Assembly: GCA_002413865.1 (NCBI GenBank)
Contig: DHXX01000012.1
Span: forward strand, 31,492-95,491
Length of the DNA: 64,000 bases
From: Candidatus Saccharibacteria bacterium UBA5145
GTDB taxonomy: Bacteria > Patescibacteriota > Saccharimonadia > Saccharimonadales > UBA4665
Direction: 5' to 3'
Part shown: one piece after another, positions 1 to 9,124 of the stretch
Layout of the letters: each line of letters opens with the position of its first letter
How positions within the stretch are numbered: the stretch's first letter is position 1
Notes under the pieces: generated by a model
Told to the model about the DNA's origin: nothing
Database searches by the model: none
The model's input: only the letters and a program-made list of their open reading frames with translations
Translations under genes and position numbers: made by a program

Positions 1-1146
1 TCGGTCGTCTTCGCCAAGGCTGGGGCCGGCAAGTCGTTCACCGTCAAGCTCGAGGCCTTGCGCAGTATGATGTTTGGCACCGAGATCATCATCATCGACC
101 CCGAGAACGAGTACCAGCGGATGTGTGAAGCCGTCGGTGGCGCCTATGTGCGGCTCAGCCTGAGCTCGGCCACCAGAATCAATCCGTTTGACCTGCCGAA
201 AGTGGTCGACTCCGAAGAAGCCGACAACGCCCTGCGCTCCAATTTGATTACCCTCCATGGACTGCTACGCCTGATGATGGGTGGCGCCCAAGCCCAAATG
301 CTCGGCGGCGCTAACGTCATGACACCGGCCCTGGCACCGAGCGAAGAAGCCGACCTCGACGCCGCCCTGATCGAGACCTACGCCAAAGCCGGTATCACCA
401 ATGATCCGTTGACCCACACCGGCCTACCGCCGACCATCGCCGACCTCTACGATACGTTGCTGCACATGGGCGGTAACGGTCCGCAGCTGGCCCAACGCTT
501 GCGTAAATACACCAGTGGCACGTTCGCCGGCATCTTCAGCCAGCAATCCAACATCAACATCAACAACCCGTTAGTCGTCTTTAACATCCGTGACCTCGAA
601 GACGAACTGCGTCCCGTCGCCATGTATATCGTCCTCAACTACATTTGGAATAAGACCAAAACCGACCAGCGCCGCCGCATCCTAATCGTCGATGAAGCTT
701 GGCAGCTCATGAAGTATGAAGACTCGGCCAATTTCTTGTTCTCGCTGGCCAAGCGGGCCCGCAAATACAACCTCGGTATTACCACCATCACCCAAGACGT
801 CGAGGACTTTATGGGTTCACGGATGGGCCGGGCGATCGTCGCCAACGCCAGCATGCAAATCCTGCTCAAACAGTCACCGACGGCGGTCGATCTATTGAGT
901 ACCGTCTTTAAGCTAACCAGCGAAGAGAAGAAGCGCCTCAGTCAATTCCCGGTCGGCCAGGGACTGTTCTTTGCCGGTCAAAACCACGTCCACATCCAAG
1001 TCGTGGCCAGCCCGACCGAGACGGGGCTGATCACGACCGACCCGCAGCAGCTCCAACAGATGAAGACCGCCAACGAGCAAGGCGAGTTCAACCAACCTCA
1101 AGGCACTATCGACCTCAGTAATCGCTTGTACCCTGGTAGCGTATAA
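1..1146 (+). CDS. VirB4/TraC-type secretion ATPase, C-terminal part (5' end outside window)
   Basis: Cytoplasmic ATPase expected to power a type IV secretion or conjugation-like channel. The reading frame is open from base 1, so the gene begins upstream; 381 residues are visible. A Walker A motif (AKAGAGKS, residues 5-12 of the visible part) is followed by a Walker B strand (ILIVDEAW, with D231/E232 of the visible part) and later RARKYNLGITTITQD, a layout typical of VirB4/TraC/TrbE proteins. The family normally has about 600-850 residues, so the missing N-terminal half is expected upstream. It is the first of four same-strand genes with short gaps (32 bp to the next), which include two wall-hydrolase-like products, as expected for a secretion apparatus. 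The ATPase class is clear; whether it moves DNA or protein cannot be told. Confidence 0.88.
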   Translation, partial: SVVFAKAGAGKSFTVKLEALRSMMFGTEIIIIDPENEYQRMCEAVGGAYVRLSLSSATRINPFDLPKVVDSEEADNALRSNLITLHGLLRLMMGGAQAQMLGGANVMTPALAPSEEADLDAALIETYAKAGITNDPLTHTGLPPTIADLYDTLLHMGGNGPQLAQRLRKYTSGTFAGIFSQQSNININNPLVVFNIRDLEDELRPVAMYIVLNYIWNKTKTDQRRRILIVDEAWQLMKYEDSANFLFSLAKRARKYNLGITTITQDVEDFMGSRMGRAIVANASMQILLKQSPTAVDLLSTVFKLTSEEKKRLSQFPVGQGLFFAGQNHVHIQVVASPTETGLITTDPQQLQQMKTANEQGEFNQPQGTIDLSNRLYPGSV

Positions 1147-1178
1147 TAAGTTTTGTAATAATGTGGAAATAAACAGTT

Positions 1179-4121
1179 ATGGGCGAACCAGCCTTCAATT
1201 TACCCGAGGATGATCGACCGGATATCCGACCAGACCTACCTGGACTCCGCGCCCTAGAAGGTGGCGGGGAGGGCGATGGTGTACCACGCGGCGAACTCCA
1301 CTCCGTTAAAGCCGCCGATGATGAATCCGACAACAGCTCTAAAGCTGTTAGTTCCGGCGGCCTAGCCTCGTCTGAAGCGGGGCTTGGTCTGGCCGCCAAA
1401 CAACTTGGCAGAGGTTTCACTGGTGGCGCCATCTCAAAAGTAGAGACTGTCAAAAATCTATTTTGGAGCAGCAAAAACCGACGACGCAGTACCGTTGGCG
1501 GGGGGGTAATCGGCGGCCTAGTCGGTATCGGGTTTATGCTGGCCGGTATTTCGTCCGGCCCGCTGCAAGCTGTCCATTTGTCCCAGATACTTATGAAGAA
1601 TTTCCATGGCTCCGAAGAAACCTCGGCTGTTCGCACCCAGGGGCTGTTTCGGTTTGCGCGGTCCGGGAATGTCGGGGAGACCCGTGTCGGCAAACTTGGC
1701 AGCCTAACCTTCGGCAAGACCACGGCCCAACTAAACGATATTGGCATTACCTATGAAAGAAGCCCGTTGACGGGCAGCCCTAAAACGGTGACCTTTAATA
1801 AGGCCAAAATGGCCGAAAAGTTTCCGGAGCTTAAAAAAATGAACAATACCGAAGCCCGCTCCTTTATCGAGAAAACGTTTGATCTTTCGCCTGGAGATCT
1901 AAGACAATTTAGCGACGGTATGTACAACGTCAATACCCGGGGCTTCAACATCAGCGCCACGCGGGCCTTAACCGATAAGAGCATGAGCTTGCTCGGCGAC
2001 GGCAAAATAACAACTGCCGTCAAGTTCCGAGTTTTTAATAAGTTCAATAACACTCCGTCACTGCTTCATCCAATCGAGCGCGTAAAAGCCAGCGCCGAGA
2101 ATACAGCCGGTCACGCCCTTGATGCAAAAAAAGCCGAAGAAGATCGGGCCAAAGCTAGAGAACCCGCCCCAACCGAAGAAACCGTAAAAGCTAAGGCAAA
2201 TATAAAGGACAGCCTGAGTGGCTATAAGGGGGCGGCCGCCGGGGCCCTACTGGTCACCGCTGGCATGTGTTTAGTGCGCTCGATTGCCGACGATGTCGTT
2301 ACGGTAAACCAAGCCGCCATTGTAACCCCCGCCGCCATAGAAGCGACTGATAAAATAGCGGTCGGGGCCCAGGTCCAAGCGGGGCAGGACGTTAGTATGC
2401 CCGCAGTTGGGGCGGTCGTCCAAAACTTCACCAACAACCAGGGTCAGACTATCTGGGCCGCCAAAGGTATTCAGGAAACGGCGACTCCGGGTTTAGCGGG
2501 CGGGGAAGACATCACTCCGGACTACAAACAAGCCTTCAATAGCAACACCACGGCCGATAATATCCGTAGCACCATCGGTGGGGGTGATTTCGGCAAGGTC
2601 GCTTGCAGTAAACCCGGCTTAGTTATTCAATTTGCGGCCGGTATTGGAATGTTAATTGCCGCTGCCCCGACCGGGGGAGCCACCGCGGCGGCTTATTTCG
2701 GGGCCAAAGCCGGGGCTGGACTAATTGCGACGGCTGGGGTGTTCTATATGCTCGAACAACAGCTCACCAACCTATTTTCGACTGATGCGATCGCTCCAAA
2801 AGTAATGAGTGGGCCGATTGGTGGAAACCTACTAGCCTATGGTGCTCGAGCGGCGGGCGGTATTGAAGCGCGGTCTTCGGGAGGAATAGCGCTAAGCAAC
2901 CCCGAATCGGCCATGCTGGAGCAACAGCAACAAACTCAGAGCGTCAAGGATTTTCAATCCAGGAGCGTCTTCGCTAGGGTATTTGACGTTCACGATTATC
3001 GGTCACTGGCGTCGCGGGCCATCGACACGCAAAGCCCGGACCCTGGCCAAAACCTTAAAAACATGGCCATCGGTCTAATTAGCGTCAATAAGTGGCTACC
3101 AACCATATTATCTTCGATACTTCCGCGAGCGCACGCCGCCAGTACGCCTTATGACTGGGGTTTCCCGCAGTATGGCATCCCGAGCAGTATAGCCAACGAT
3201 CCCAAATATGAAGACCCCTATGATAACGCTGATAAAGTTGCGGCCATCCTCGACCACGACACTACCGACAACTACAAAAACCGCGCCCTGGAATGCTTTG
3301 GTGCCACACTAGCTAAAGGCGGTGATGGCTGGAACGTTGTCGCTGAAAAGGAAGTTAATCCTAGCACCGGGGCCTATACCGGTTCAAGCTGTAGTGATAC
3401 CAGCGATGACAGCTGGAAAAGGATTATGTTGTTTGTTTTCGATACCCGTACTATGGACGCCATCTCTTGTTATCACGGTGACGACGACCAAGCCTGCAGC
3501 GATGTCGGCTTTGGTTCTCCGGCCGCAACGACTCCGGGCAGCGGGGGTGGCGGCTCGACTTCTGGGCCGGTCGCGGAAGGCACGAATTCCCAGCTGGCTC
3601 AAAAAATTCTCGACTACAAAAAAACCGGGCAGTATTCTTGCGACAACCCCGGGGACTGCGCGGACCTGCAAAAAGTAGTCGCCGGACATACGTTGTCGGG
3701 TAGCCAAGGCTGCACCGCCCAGACGCTCGACACACATGTTTTGCAGCTGATGCTCTACGCCATAGAAGTCGGCAAGTTTAAGATTGGCACTTACTCGTTG
3801 TGTGGCGACCATAGCCATGACGGTGCGCACGGCCACTCCGGCGGCTATGCCGTTGATATTAGTTCTGTCAATGGAGTCGGCGTCAATCAAAATAGCACTC
3901 AAGCCAAAACTAATACTCTAGCGCTGGACAAGTTCTTAAATGCTCTACCAGCCACTCTGACATTGAGCCAGCAAATATCTTACGGCTATGGTAACCACTT
4001 CGACGCGGATTTGGCAGCCACCCAGCAGTATGGTAGTAAATTGTGCACCACTAGCTGTGTCAGCATCTATACGTTGGGCGTGGAATCGGAACACGAGAAT
4101 CACATCCATGCCGGCTATTAA
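1179..4121 (+). CDS. large membrane protein of the secretion cluster with C-terminal M15-like peptidase signature
   Basis: A 980-residue protein, not assignable to one named family. Residues 1-100 are polar and rich in acidic/Gly/Ser residues. A hydrophobic segment follows near residues 108-128 and others near 350-370 and 480-530, suggesting an integral membrane protein, perhaps in a VirB6-like position. A Cys-containing extracytoplasmic region starts after about residue 650 (after PRAHAAS). The last 100 residues contain H886-x2-G-x-A-x-D893 and end in EHENHIHAGY. The HxxGxAxD plus C-terminal E/H-x-H pattern is that of zinc D-Ala-D-Ala peptidases of family M15, so a peptidoglycan-cleaving tail is inferred. 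No clear Shine-Dalgarno precedes ATG 1179. Its stop is overlapped by the next gene, implying translational coupling. Confidence 0.7.
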   Translation: MGEPAFNLPEDDRPDIRPDLPGLRALEGGGEGDGVPRGELHSVKAADDESDNSSKAVSSGGLASSEAGLGLAAKQLGRGFTGGAISKVETVKNLFWSSKNRRRSTVGGGVIGGLVGIGFMLAGISSGPLQAVHLSQILMKNFHGSEETSAVRTQGLFRFARSGNVGETRVGKLGSLTFGKTTAQLNDIGITYERSPLTGSPKTVTFNKAKMAEKFPELKKMNNTEARSFIEKTFDLSPGDLRQFSDGMYNVNTRGFNISATRALTDKSMSLLGDGKITTAVKFRVFNKFNNTPSLLHPIERVKASAENTAGHALDAKKAEEDRAKAREPAPTEETVKAKANIKDSLSGYKGAAAGALLVTAGMCLVRSIADDVVTVNQAAIVTPAAIEATDKIAVGAQVQAGQDVSMPAVGAVVQNFTNNQGQTIWAAKGIQETATPGLAGGEDITPDYKQAFNSNTTADNIRSTIGGGDFGKVACSKPGLVIQFAAGIGMLIAAAPTGGATAAAYFGAKAGAGLIATAGVFYMLEQQLTNLFSTDAIAPKVMSGPIGGNLLAYGARAAGGIEARSSGGIALSNPESAMLEQQQQTQSVKDFQSRSVFARVFDVHDYRSLASRAIDTQSPDPGQNLKNMAIGLISVNKWLPTILSSILPRAHAASTPYDWGFPQYGIPSSIANDPKYEDPYDNADKVAAILDHDTTDNYKNRALECFGATLAKGGDGWNVVAEKEVNPSTGAYTGSSCSDTSDDSWKRIMLFVFDTRTMDAISCYHGDDDQACSDVGFGSPAATTPGSGGGGSTSGPVAEGTNSQLAQKILDYKKTGQYSCDNPGDCADLQKVVAGHTLSGSQGCTAQTLDTHVLQLMLYAIEVGKFKIGTYSLCGDHSHDGAHGHSGGYAVDISSVNGVGVNQNSTQAKTNTLALDKFLNALPATLTLSQQISYGYGNHFDADLAATQQYGSKLCTTSCVSIYTLGVESEHENHIHAGY

Positions 4122-5160
4122 GATTAAACCGATTGGCGGCCAACGCTCCTGGTTCCTCGCAATAAGTGTCTTGGTTTTGTTGGTGTCGCCTTCGTTGGTC
4201 AACGCCCAAGCTTTGACCGGAGCTCAAACCCAAGTCCTTCAAGAGGGCATACTCTTCTTTGACACCGAAGTCGCCGGTAGCGCTACTAGCAATAGCGGAA
4301 CCTCGTCGTGTGCTTTGGCCACCTTACCGGCTATCAGTGACGCTAGCCAAGTGGCGAGCGCGATTGATAAATTTGTGCAGGATAATGGCGGCAAAGGCTC
4401 GCCGTTCGATGGCCTGGGTAGCCACATCGTAGCCGGTTCGCAGCGGGCCGGAGTCAATCCATTCTTAGTAGCGGCCCAAGCCCTAAAAGAGAGTAGCTTT
4501 GGTGTCCATATACCGCCGGGATCTTTTAACGCCTTTGGTCGTTCCGCCACCACTGGTCAACCGGCGGTCCAACTCGCTGGTCGGTCGTGGTATAAGTGGT
4601 CGTCTTGGGCAGCTAGCGTCGATAGTGCGGACGACGAGCAAAGCCTGATAAAATCCGTCTATATCGATGCCGGCTTGATACAAATTATCGACTTAGTTAG
4701 CAAGTATGCACCGGCTTCAGACGGTAATAATCCGACTAACTACGCGAAACAAATAACCGGCTGGATGCAAGAAATGGCCGCCAATGCCGGCACAGCCGTC
4801 GACTGCGGCCAAGGGTCGACCGGTGGGGGCGCGTCAGCACCAGGTAGTCCAACCGGCAACGCCGCGATCGGCAAGCAACTAGCGGCGGCCAATGGCTGGG
4901 GTGATGGCACCCAATGGCAGTGCTTGTATACTCTCTGGCAACATGAATCGGGCTGGAATGAAAAAGCAGGGAATCCTAGTTCCGGCGCCTATGGCATACC
5001 CCAGTCACTACCAGCCAGTAAAATGGCCTCGGCGGGCAGTGATTATAGAACAAATCCGGCCACACAAATCAAATGGGGGTTAAGCTATATACAAGGCCGC
5101 TACCAAAACCCCTGTAACGCTTGGGCGCTGTGGCAAAGCCGTAATCCGCACTGGTATTAA
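4108..5160 (+). CDS. secreted two-domain peptidoglycan hydrolase (glucosaminidase-like + transglycosylase-like)
   Basis: A 350-residue exported protein. The start chosen is ATG 4108, because the first 34 residues then form a good signal peptide (basic N-terminus, WFLAISVLVLLVSPSLV core, VNAQ cleavage region); it overlaps the upstream stop by 14 nt. Residues about 75-215 (FVQDNGGKGSPFDGLG, ALKESSFGVHIPPGSFNAFG) resemble endo-beta-N-acetylglucosaminidase domains with a likely catalytic Glu in KESSFG. The C-terminal ~90 residues (LYTLWQHESGWNEKAGNPSSG, AYGIPQSLP) match the lysozyme/SLT-like fold with E in HESGWN. A Gly/Ser/Pro linker separates the two. In type IV secretion loci such enzymes (VirB1-like) open the wall for the channel; the family role is known, its use here is inferred. 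Confidence 0.8.
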   Translation: MPAIKIKPIGGQRSWFLAISVLVLLVSPSLVNAQALTGAQTQVLQEGILFFDTEVAGSATSNSGTSSCALATLPAISDASQVASAIDKFVQDNGGKGSPFDGLGSHIVAGSQRAGVNPFLVAAQALKESSFGVHIPPGSFNAFGRSATTGQPAVQLAGRSWYKWSSWAASVDSADDEQSLIKSVYIDAGLIQIIDLVSKYAPASDGNNPTNYAKQITGWMQEMAANAGTAVDCGQGSTGGGASAPGSPTGNAAIGKQLAAANGWGDGTQWQCLYTLWQHESGWNEKAGNPSSGAYGIPQSLPASKMASAGSDYRTNPATQIKWGLSYIQGRYQNPCNAWALWQSRNPHWY

Positions 5161-5162
5161 TT

Positions 5163-6530
5163 ATGAATAAGAAACAACTAACCATTTTTGTCTCCGTAGC
5201 TACTGTCATCATAGTGATGGCGGTGACACTGTTTAACCACCACGGTACCTCGTTTTTAAAACCGTCAGGCAATCGAACCCTCTATGCTAGCCAAATAATC
5301 GGTCGTAATGTCCAGTTCCCAAATTTAATCGATAATAATACTCTGGAATTCTTCACCGGCAGCTCATTTGCGACCATCGATCTCCGAACTTCACAAACCA
5401 AAACCTTTACGCCGGAATTCAACCTACCGAACGTTATTGATGTCGTGTGGAGCAAACAGCAGGTCTTGTTCGAGGTCGGACCTGTTTCCGCCCAGGATGA
5501 TCTCTATGCCCAAGCCGACCCATCCGCCCAACAGGGGGCCAACTCTTGGTGGTTGTGGAGCCCAGGACTTAGCCAACCGCAGCAAGTAACTGGTGGGCTG
5601 GACGGCACCGTCAATCAAGCTGTTTGGAGCTCAGATGGAAAAGCGATCATCGCTCTCACCCAACTCGGCACAGCCGCTAAGCAAACGATTGAGCACCTCA
5701 ACCCGGCTTCGCTGGCCGTGACTAATAAATTCGCGGTTAGTAATTCCAGCTTGGTTGGCGATACCGCCCAAGGAGTTTTGGCCCATCAAGACGCCAACTT
5801 GGTAGTTTGGAAAGACGGCCAGCGGACGGTTCTGCCAATAACCGCCAACACGACCCGCCAACCCGTCGTCACCGCCGATCACAACGCGGTCATCTACGAA
5901 AACAATGCCGCGGAGCTTGACCCAAAAACCAACTCCACCGCCCACGCCGATTTGTACATATACGATCTGGCGCTACACAAATCTTATCAATTGCTAAGCG
6001 CCGCCCAAAATACCAATAATTACACGACCTTCCAGAAGGGCATTTTAGCTCTGCCCGCCCCAGCCGATAACCTCAGTCCAGCCCAGTCGAGTACAGCAAC
6101 GGCCCGCCTGACCACTGGGTCGGCCAGCAAGCAGACGGCCTATAGCTTGACAGTGGCCGATCAAGACCTCCAATATATTGGACAGTTGCGCAGCGCCTGG
6201 GATATCTCCGGCAATTCCGCGACCGCCTTTGCCACGACCAATACCAATAATGATTTAGTGCTCGTTAGTACAAATAAGTCCGTTCAATCTCAAGTCTCGC
6301 CTTACCGAGTAGTGTTTGTGGAAAATCCAACCGCCACAGTAACCGTTAACGGCTCAGCTATCTACTACCTAGACTACAACGTGGCGACCAATGGTTTAAA
6401 GATATTTATCAATAATCCAACCGCCGACGCGCAAGCCGATCGAACCGCACTACTAAACAACCTGACCGACTCACTACATGACCCCAACCAGGTCCAAAAA
6501 GAGTGGCAAACCAACCAGAATACCGAATAA
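5163..6530 (+). CDS. membrane-anchored beta-propeller (TolB/PD40-like) protein
   Basis: A 455-residue protein starting 2 nt after the previous stop, so the same operon. Residues 4-25 form one transmembrane anchor (LTIFVSVATVIIVMAVTLF) with the remainder outside. The body has repeated beta-rich blades with WSSDGKAIIALTQ-like and AVIYENN-like strands, resembling PD40/WD40 propellers, and no catalytic signature. It probably acts as an extracytoplasmic scaffold for the secretion cluster. It ends the cluster: the next gene, recF, is convergent, leaving a 38-bp gap with a weak AGCTA/TAGCT hairpin. The exact family is not recognised. Confidence 0.65.
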   Translation: MNKKQLTIFVSVATVIIVMAVTLFNHHGTSFLKPSGNRTLYASQIIGRNVQFPNLIDNNTLEFFTGSSFATIDLRTSQTKTFTPEFNLPNVIDVVWSKQQVLFEVGPVSAQDDLYAQADPSAQQGANSWWLWSPGLSQPQQVTGGLDGTVNQAVWSSDGKAIIALTQLGTAAKQTIEHLNPASLAVTNKFAVSNSSLVGDTAQGVLAHQDANLVVWKDGQRTVLPITANTTRQPVVTADHNAVIYENNAAELDPKTNSTAHADLYIYDLALHKSYQLLSAAQNTNNYTTFQKGILALPAPADNLSPAQSSTATARLTTGSASKQTAYSLTVADQDLQYIGQLRSAWDISGNSATAFATTNTNNDLVLVSTNKSVQSQVSPYRVVFVENPTATVTVNGSAIYYLDYNVATNGLKIFINNPTADAQADRTALLNNLTDSLHDPNQVQKEWQTNQNTE

Positions 6531-6568
6531 CCCCCTGAGGAGATATTGAGCTATCCAAAAGCTGGCTA

Positions 6569-7627
6569 TTAGCTCCCCAGCGGGAGGATGTGGCAGGTTT
6601 CGGTGAAGTGCTGCAGGACGACGTCGGCGTCGGTCGTCGTGATAAAGGTTTGGTAGTCTTTGAGATAGTTGGTCAGGGCCCGGCGGCGGGCGCCGTCGAG
6701 TTCGCTGAAAACGTCGTCGAGCAGCAGCAGGGGGGCGACGTCGTGGACGGCCTGCAGTCGGCCGAGTTCGAGGATTTTGAGCGCCAGAACGGCCGTCCGT
6801 GTCTCACCGCGCGAAGCCACGTCGGCGGCCGGTCGGTTATCAAACAGTACCAGTAAATCTTCGCGGTGCGGGCCGGCCGAGGTAAAGCCACGCAAGCGAT
6901 CGAGCTCGCTGCTCGCCTCGAGCTTTTTTAATAAGTGACTGTCATAGTTATCGGCCGGCCAGCGGCTGTCGTAGACCAAACGCACATCGGTGGCGCTGTG
7001 CGATAGGTCGTGGTAGAGCCCGCCGATCTCGGCATTGAGTTCGGTCGTCAGTTGGCTACGATAGCGCACTATTTGGCCGGCCAGTTCGCTCAAACGAATG
7101 TTCCACGGGAAGAGCTGCATGTCTAAGCTCGCGCCGGCTTGTTTGAGCAGGCTGTTGCGCTGGGCGAGCGTCCGTTTATACTGGCGGCGCAGCGTGCCGT
7201 AGCCGCTGACCGTCTGCTCTAACAAATCATCTAAATATACCCGGCGCTGTTCGGGCGAACCAACCAAGAGTTGCAAATGGTTTGGTTCGAACAAAACGAT
7301 TGGCAGCCGGTGGGGCAGGGTCAACCGGCTGTAGACCTTACCGTCGAGTTCGTACGATTTGCCCGGCAGCGGTTCGCGTATCAACTTAACCGTCCGGTTA
7401 TTGCCCAGTGTGTCCTGGCTGTCGAGCCGAGCCCATGGAGCATCAACCTGGAGCAGTTCGCTGTCTCGAGCGCGATACGAACTGCCGGTCGCGACCACCA
7501 AAATCGCCTCCAGCAAATTAGTTTTACCGCTGGCATTCGGCCCGACGACGATATTAATCCCCGGATCAAACTCGAAAATCTCATCGCTGTACGAGCGGAA
7601 GTGCTGCGCCCTTAAATTAGCAATCAC
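6569..7627 (-). CDS. recF: DNA replication/repair protein RecF
   Basis: A 352-residue SMC-like ATPase that loads recombination proteins at single-strand gaps. The N-terminus holds the family pattern L-x-H-F-R-S-Y and Walker A GPNASGKT at residues 29-36. The C-terminal half has the ABC-type signature region SRGETRTAVLAL and the Walker B/D-loop PLLLLDDVFSELD. Length is normal for RecF (about 350-370). The start codon is GTG (7625-7627). It lies downstream of dnaN in the usual dnaA-dnaN-recF order, but a 405-bp repeat-filled spacer separates it from dnaN, so it may have its own promoter; TATGAT and TATAGAAT stretches lie 30-45 nt upstream on the minus strand. Confidence 0.95.
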   Translation of the reverse strand: MIANLRAQHFRSYSDEIFEFDPGINIVVGPNASGKTNLLEAILVVATGSSYRARDSELLQVDAPWARLDSQDTLGNNRTVKLIREPLPGKSYELDGKVYSRLTLPHRLPIVLFEPNHLQLLVGSPEQRRVYLDDLLEQTVSGYGTLRRQYKRTLAQRNSLLKQAGASLDMQLFPWNIRLSELAGQIVRYRSQLTTELNAEIGGLYHDLSHSATDVRLVYDSRWPADNYDSHLLKKLEASSELDRLRGFTSAGPHREDLLVLFDNRPAADVASRGETRTAVLALKILELGRLQAVHDVAPLLLLDDVFSELDGARRRALTNYLKDYQTFITTTDADVVLQHFTETCHILPLGS

Positions 7628-7759
7628 AGGATAAAACCCTAAAAGGTGTTAATTCTATATCAATCATATACATGCCAGTATACTAAACTCCTTATTTGTC
7701 TTCCTGAACTTTACCCACTCGTCAGCCTAGACCCCCCCTTGTCATCCTAGGGCCTTTTT

Positions 7760-7871
7760 GTCATCCTGAGCCATAGGCGAAGGATCTGAGTCCTCATAGC
7801 GCAGATCCTTCACTCCGTTCAGGATGACGGAATACTTTGTCATCCCAAACTTGATTTGGGATCCAATAGAT
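7760..7871. repeat. palindromic repeats, families 1 and 2, between recF and dnaN
   Basis: Bases 7760-7828 run from GTCATCCTGAGC through GATCTGAG and AGATCCTTCACTCC to TCAGGATGAC, the family-1 palindrome found at least nine times in this window. It is followed at 7839-7871 by the family-2 variant GTCATCCCAAACTTGATTTG with its GGGATCCAAT continuation. No gene is seen in this spacer. Confidence 0.85.
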
Positions 7872-7904
7872 AAGGATTCTTCTATAGTGCTCATTGATCA
7901 ATTT

Positions 7905-8002
7905 TCATTTAACAAATTAGTTACCAGGTATCATTTGTCAGATGGCCCGAGTGTCCGGGTGCAATGGTAAATTAAGAAATTTACAAATAATTTGTTAAAT
8001 GA
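7905..8002. repeat. perfect 15-bp inverted repeat enclosing an AT-rich spacer
   Basis: TCATTTAACAAATTA at 7905-7919 is the exact reverse complement of TAATTTGTTAAATGA at 7988-8002. A second related pair lies inside and just outside it (ATCATTTGTCA near 7930, TGACAAATG at 8000-8008). It sits just downstream of the dnaN stop, so it could end dnaN transcription or be a recombination scar. The 98-bp span holds no ORF. Confidence 0.75.
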
Positions 8003-8023
8003 CAAATGTTGTCTGTGAAATTG
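7976..8023 (+). repeat. 48-bp dispersed repeat, copy A (3' of dnaN)
   Basis: It aligns without gaps to 12098-12145, with 36 of 48 positions identical by eye; the ends GAAATTT and TGTCTGTGAAATTG are exact. The second copy lies before yidC, on the other side of dnaA. Confidence 0.75.
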
Positions 8024-8032
8024 CTTTGGGCC

Positions 8033-9124
8033 CTAGCCTTTAAGGGGCATGATGACGTGGCGGTAGTCATCGCTCGCCGGGTCACGTAACAGGGTTGGCT
8101 CGAGCTTGCCGTTAAAGCCGAAGCTGACTGTATCGCCCGATAGGGCGTTGAGGGCATCGAGTAAATAACGAGAGTTGAGAGTAATACTGCCGCTACCGGT
8201 CACTTTGGCTTCAGCCGTGGCGGTGTTTTCGCCGAGTTGCGAGGCGACCGAACGAATGCTCAGGCTGCCTGAGTCCTCGTCGACTTCAATCGTCACGCTG
8301 CCGGCACTTTCGCGCGCAAACAAGCTAGAGACCTTCGTGACGTTCACAAAGTCGCTGCGCTTGAGGGTGGCTTCAGACGTAAAGCCGCTCGGAATCAATT
8401 TTTGGTAATCGGGGTAGTTGCCGTCGACTAAGCGGGTGACGAGTTCGACGTCGCCGACTCGGAACAGCACTTGCTGTTCGTCGTGCGTCACCGAGACGTC
8501 GTCGCCACCGTCGCCCAAAATGCGCAACAGGTCGTGCAGGGAAGACGCCGGGATAAGCAACCGAATAGCTTCTTTGTTGGTGCCCAAGCTCTTTTCGGCC
8601 AGGCGGTAACTGTCGGTCGCGGCAATCACCAGCTTATTGTCGATCGTATGGAATAGCACCCCTGTTAAGACCGGGCGGGTTTCATCGCTCGAAGCCGCAA
8701 AGACGACTTGTTGGAGGCCTTTTTTGAGCAGCGCGCCGTTGACGGTCCAGGCTTTTCCGCCCGTAATGGCCGGCATGACGGGGAAGTCGTCGGCTACGAT
8801 GCCGTTGACTACTGAACGGTATTGGTCGGTTGTGACGCGGAGTTTGGTTTCTTCTAATTCCAGGTTGATAACGCTGCTCGGTAGGCTATTAACGAAGTCT
8901 TGCATTAAGCGGGCCGGGACGGTGATCGAGCCTTCGGTGCTAACTTTGGCGCCAATATAGTGGGTAATGGCGATATCGAGGTTGGTCGCCGATAGGCTCA
9001 AGCGATTACTACTTGTTTTGACAAGTACGTTAGCTAGTATTGGTAGTGTGTTTCGACTATTAGCAACTCGTGCGACTGAACCTAGAGCACGGTTGAGGTT
9101 TTCCTGGGTGACTTGCAATTTCAT
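8033..9124 (-). CDS. dnaN: DNA polymerase III beta subunit (sliding clamp)
   Basis: A 363-residue clamp that rings DNA and tethers polymerase III. The sequence begins MKLQVTQENLNRALGSVARV and shows the three-domain clamp pattern: LPILANVLV, SSDETRPVLTGVLF in the middle domain, and the C-terminal GDTVSFGFNGKLEPTLLRDP...YRHVIMPLKG, which includes the usual (M/L)P-hydrophobic end. Length is typical (about 365). An AGGAG ribosome-binding site lies 7 nt before ATG 9124. It follows dnaA on the same strand, separated by a 525-bp origin-like spacer. Confidence 0.96.
   Translation of the reverse strand: MKLQVTQENLNRALGSVARVANSRNTLPILANVLVKTSSNRLSLSATNLDIAITHYIGAKVSTEGSITVPARLMQDFVNSLPSSVINLELEETKLRVTTDQYRSVVNGIVADDFPVMPAITGGKAWTVNGALLKKGLQQVVFAASSDETRPVLTGVLFHTIDNKLVIAATDSYRLAEKSLGTNKEAIRLLIPASSLHDLLRILGDGGDDVSVTHDEQQVLFRVGDVELVTRLVDGNYPDYQKLIPSGFTSEATLKRSDFVNVTKVSSLFARESAGSVTIEVDEDSGSLSIRSVASQLGENTATAEAKVTGSGSITLNSRYLLDALNALSGDTVSFGFNGKLEPTLLRDPASDDYRHVIMPLKG

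Noticed and set aside
1115..1747. 210-codon minus-strand frame opposite the 980-residue protein
   Set aside because: Pro/Ser/Arg-rich without domain pattern, entirely opposite a better-supported gene and with no ribosome-binding site.
7976..8023. parS site
   Set aside because: TGTCTGTGAAATTG lacks the palindromic TGTTTCACGTGAAACA pattern and no parAB is nearby.
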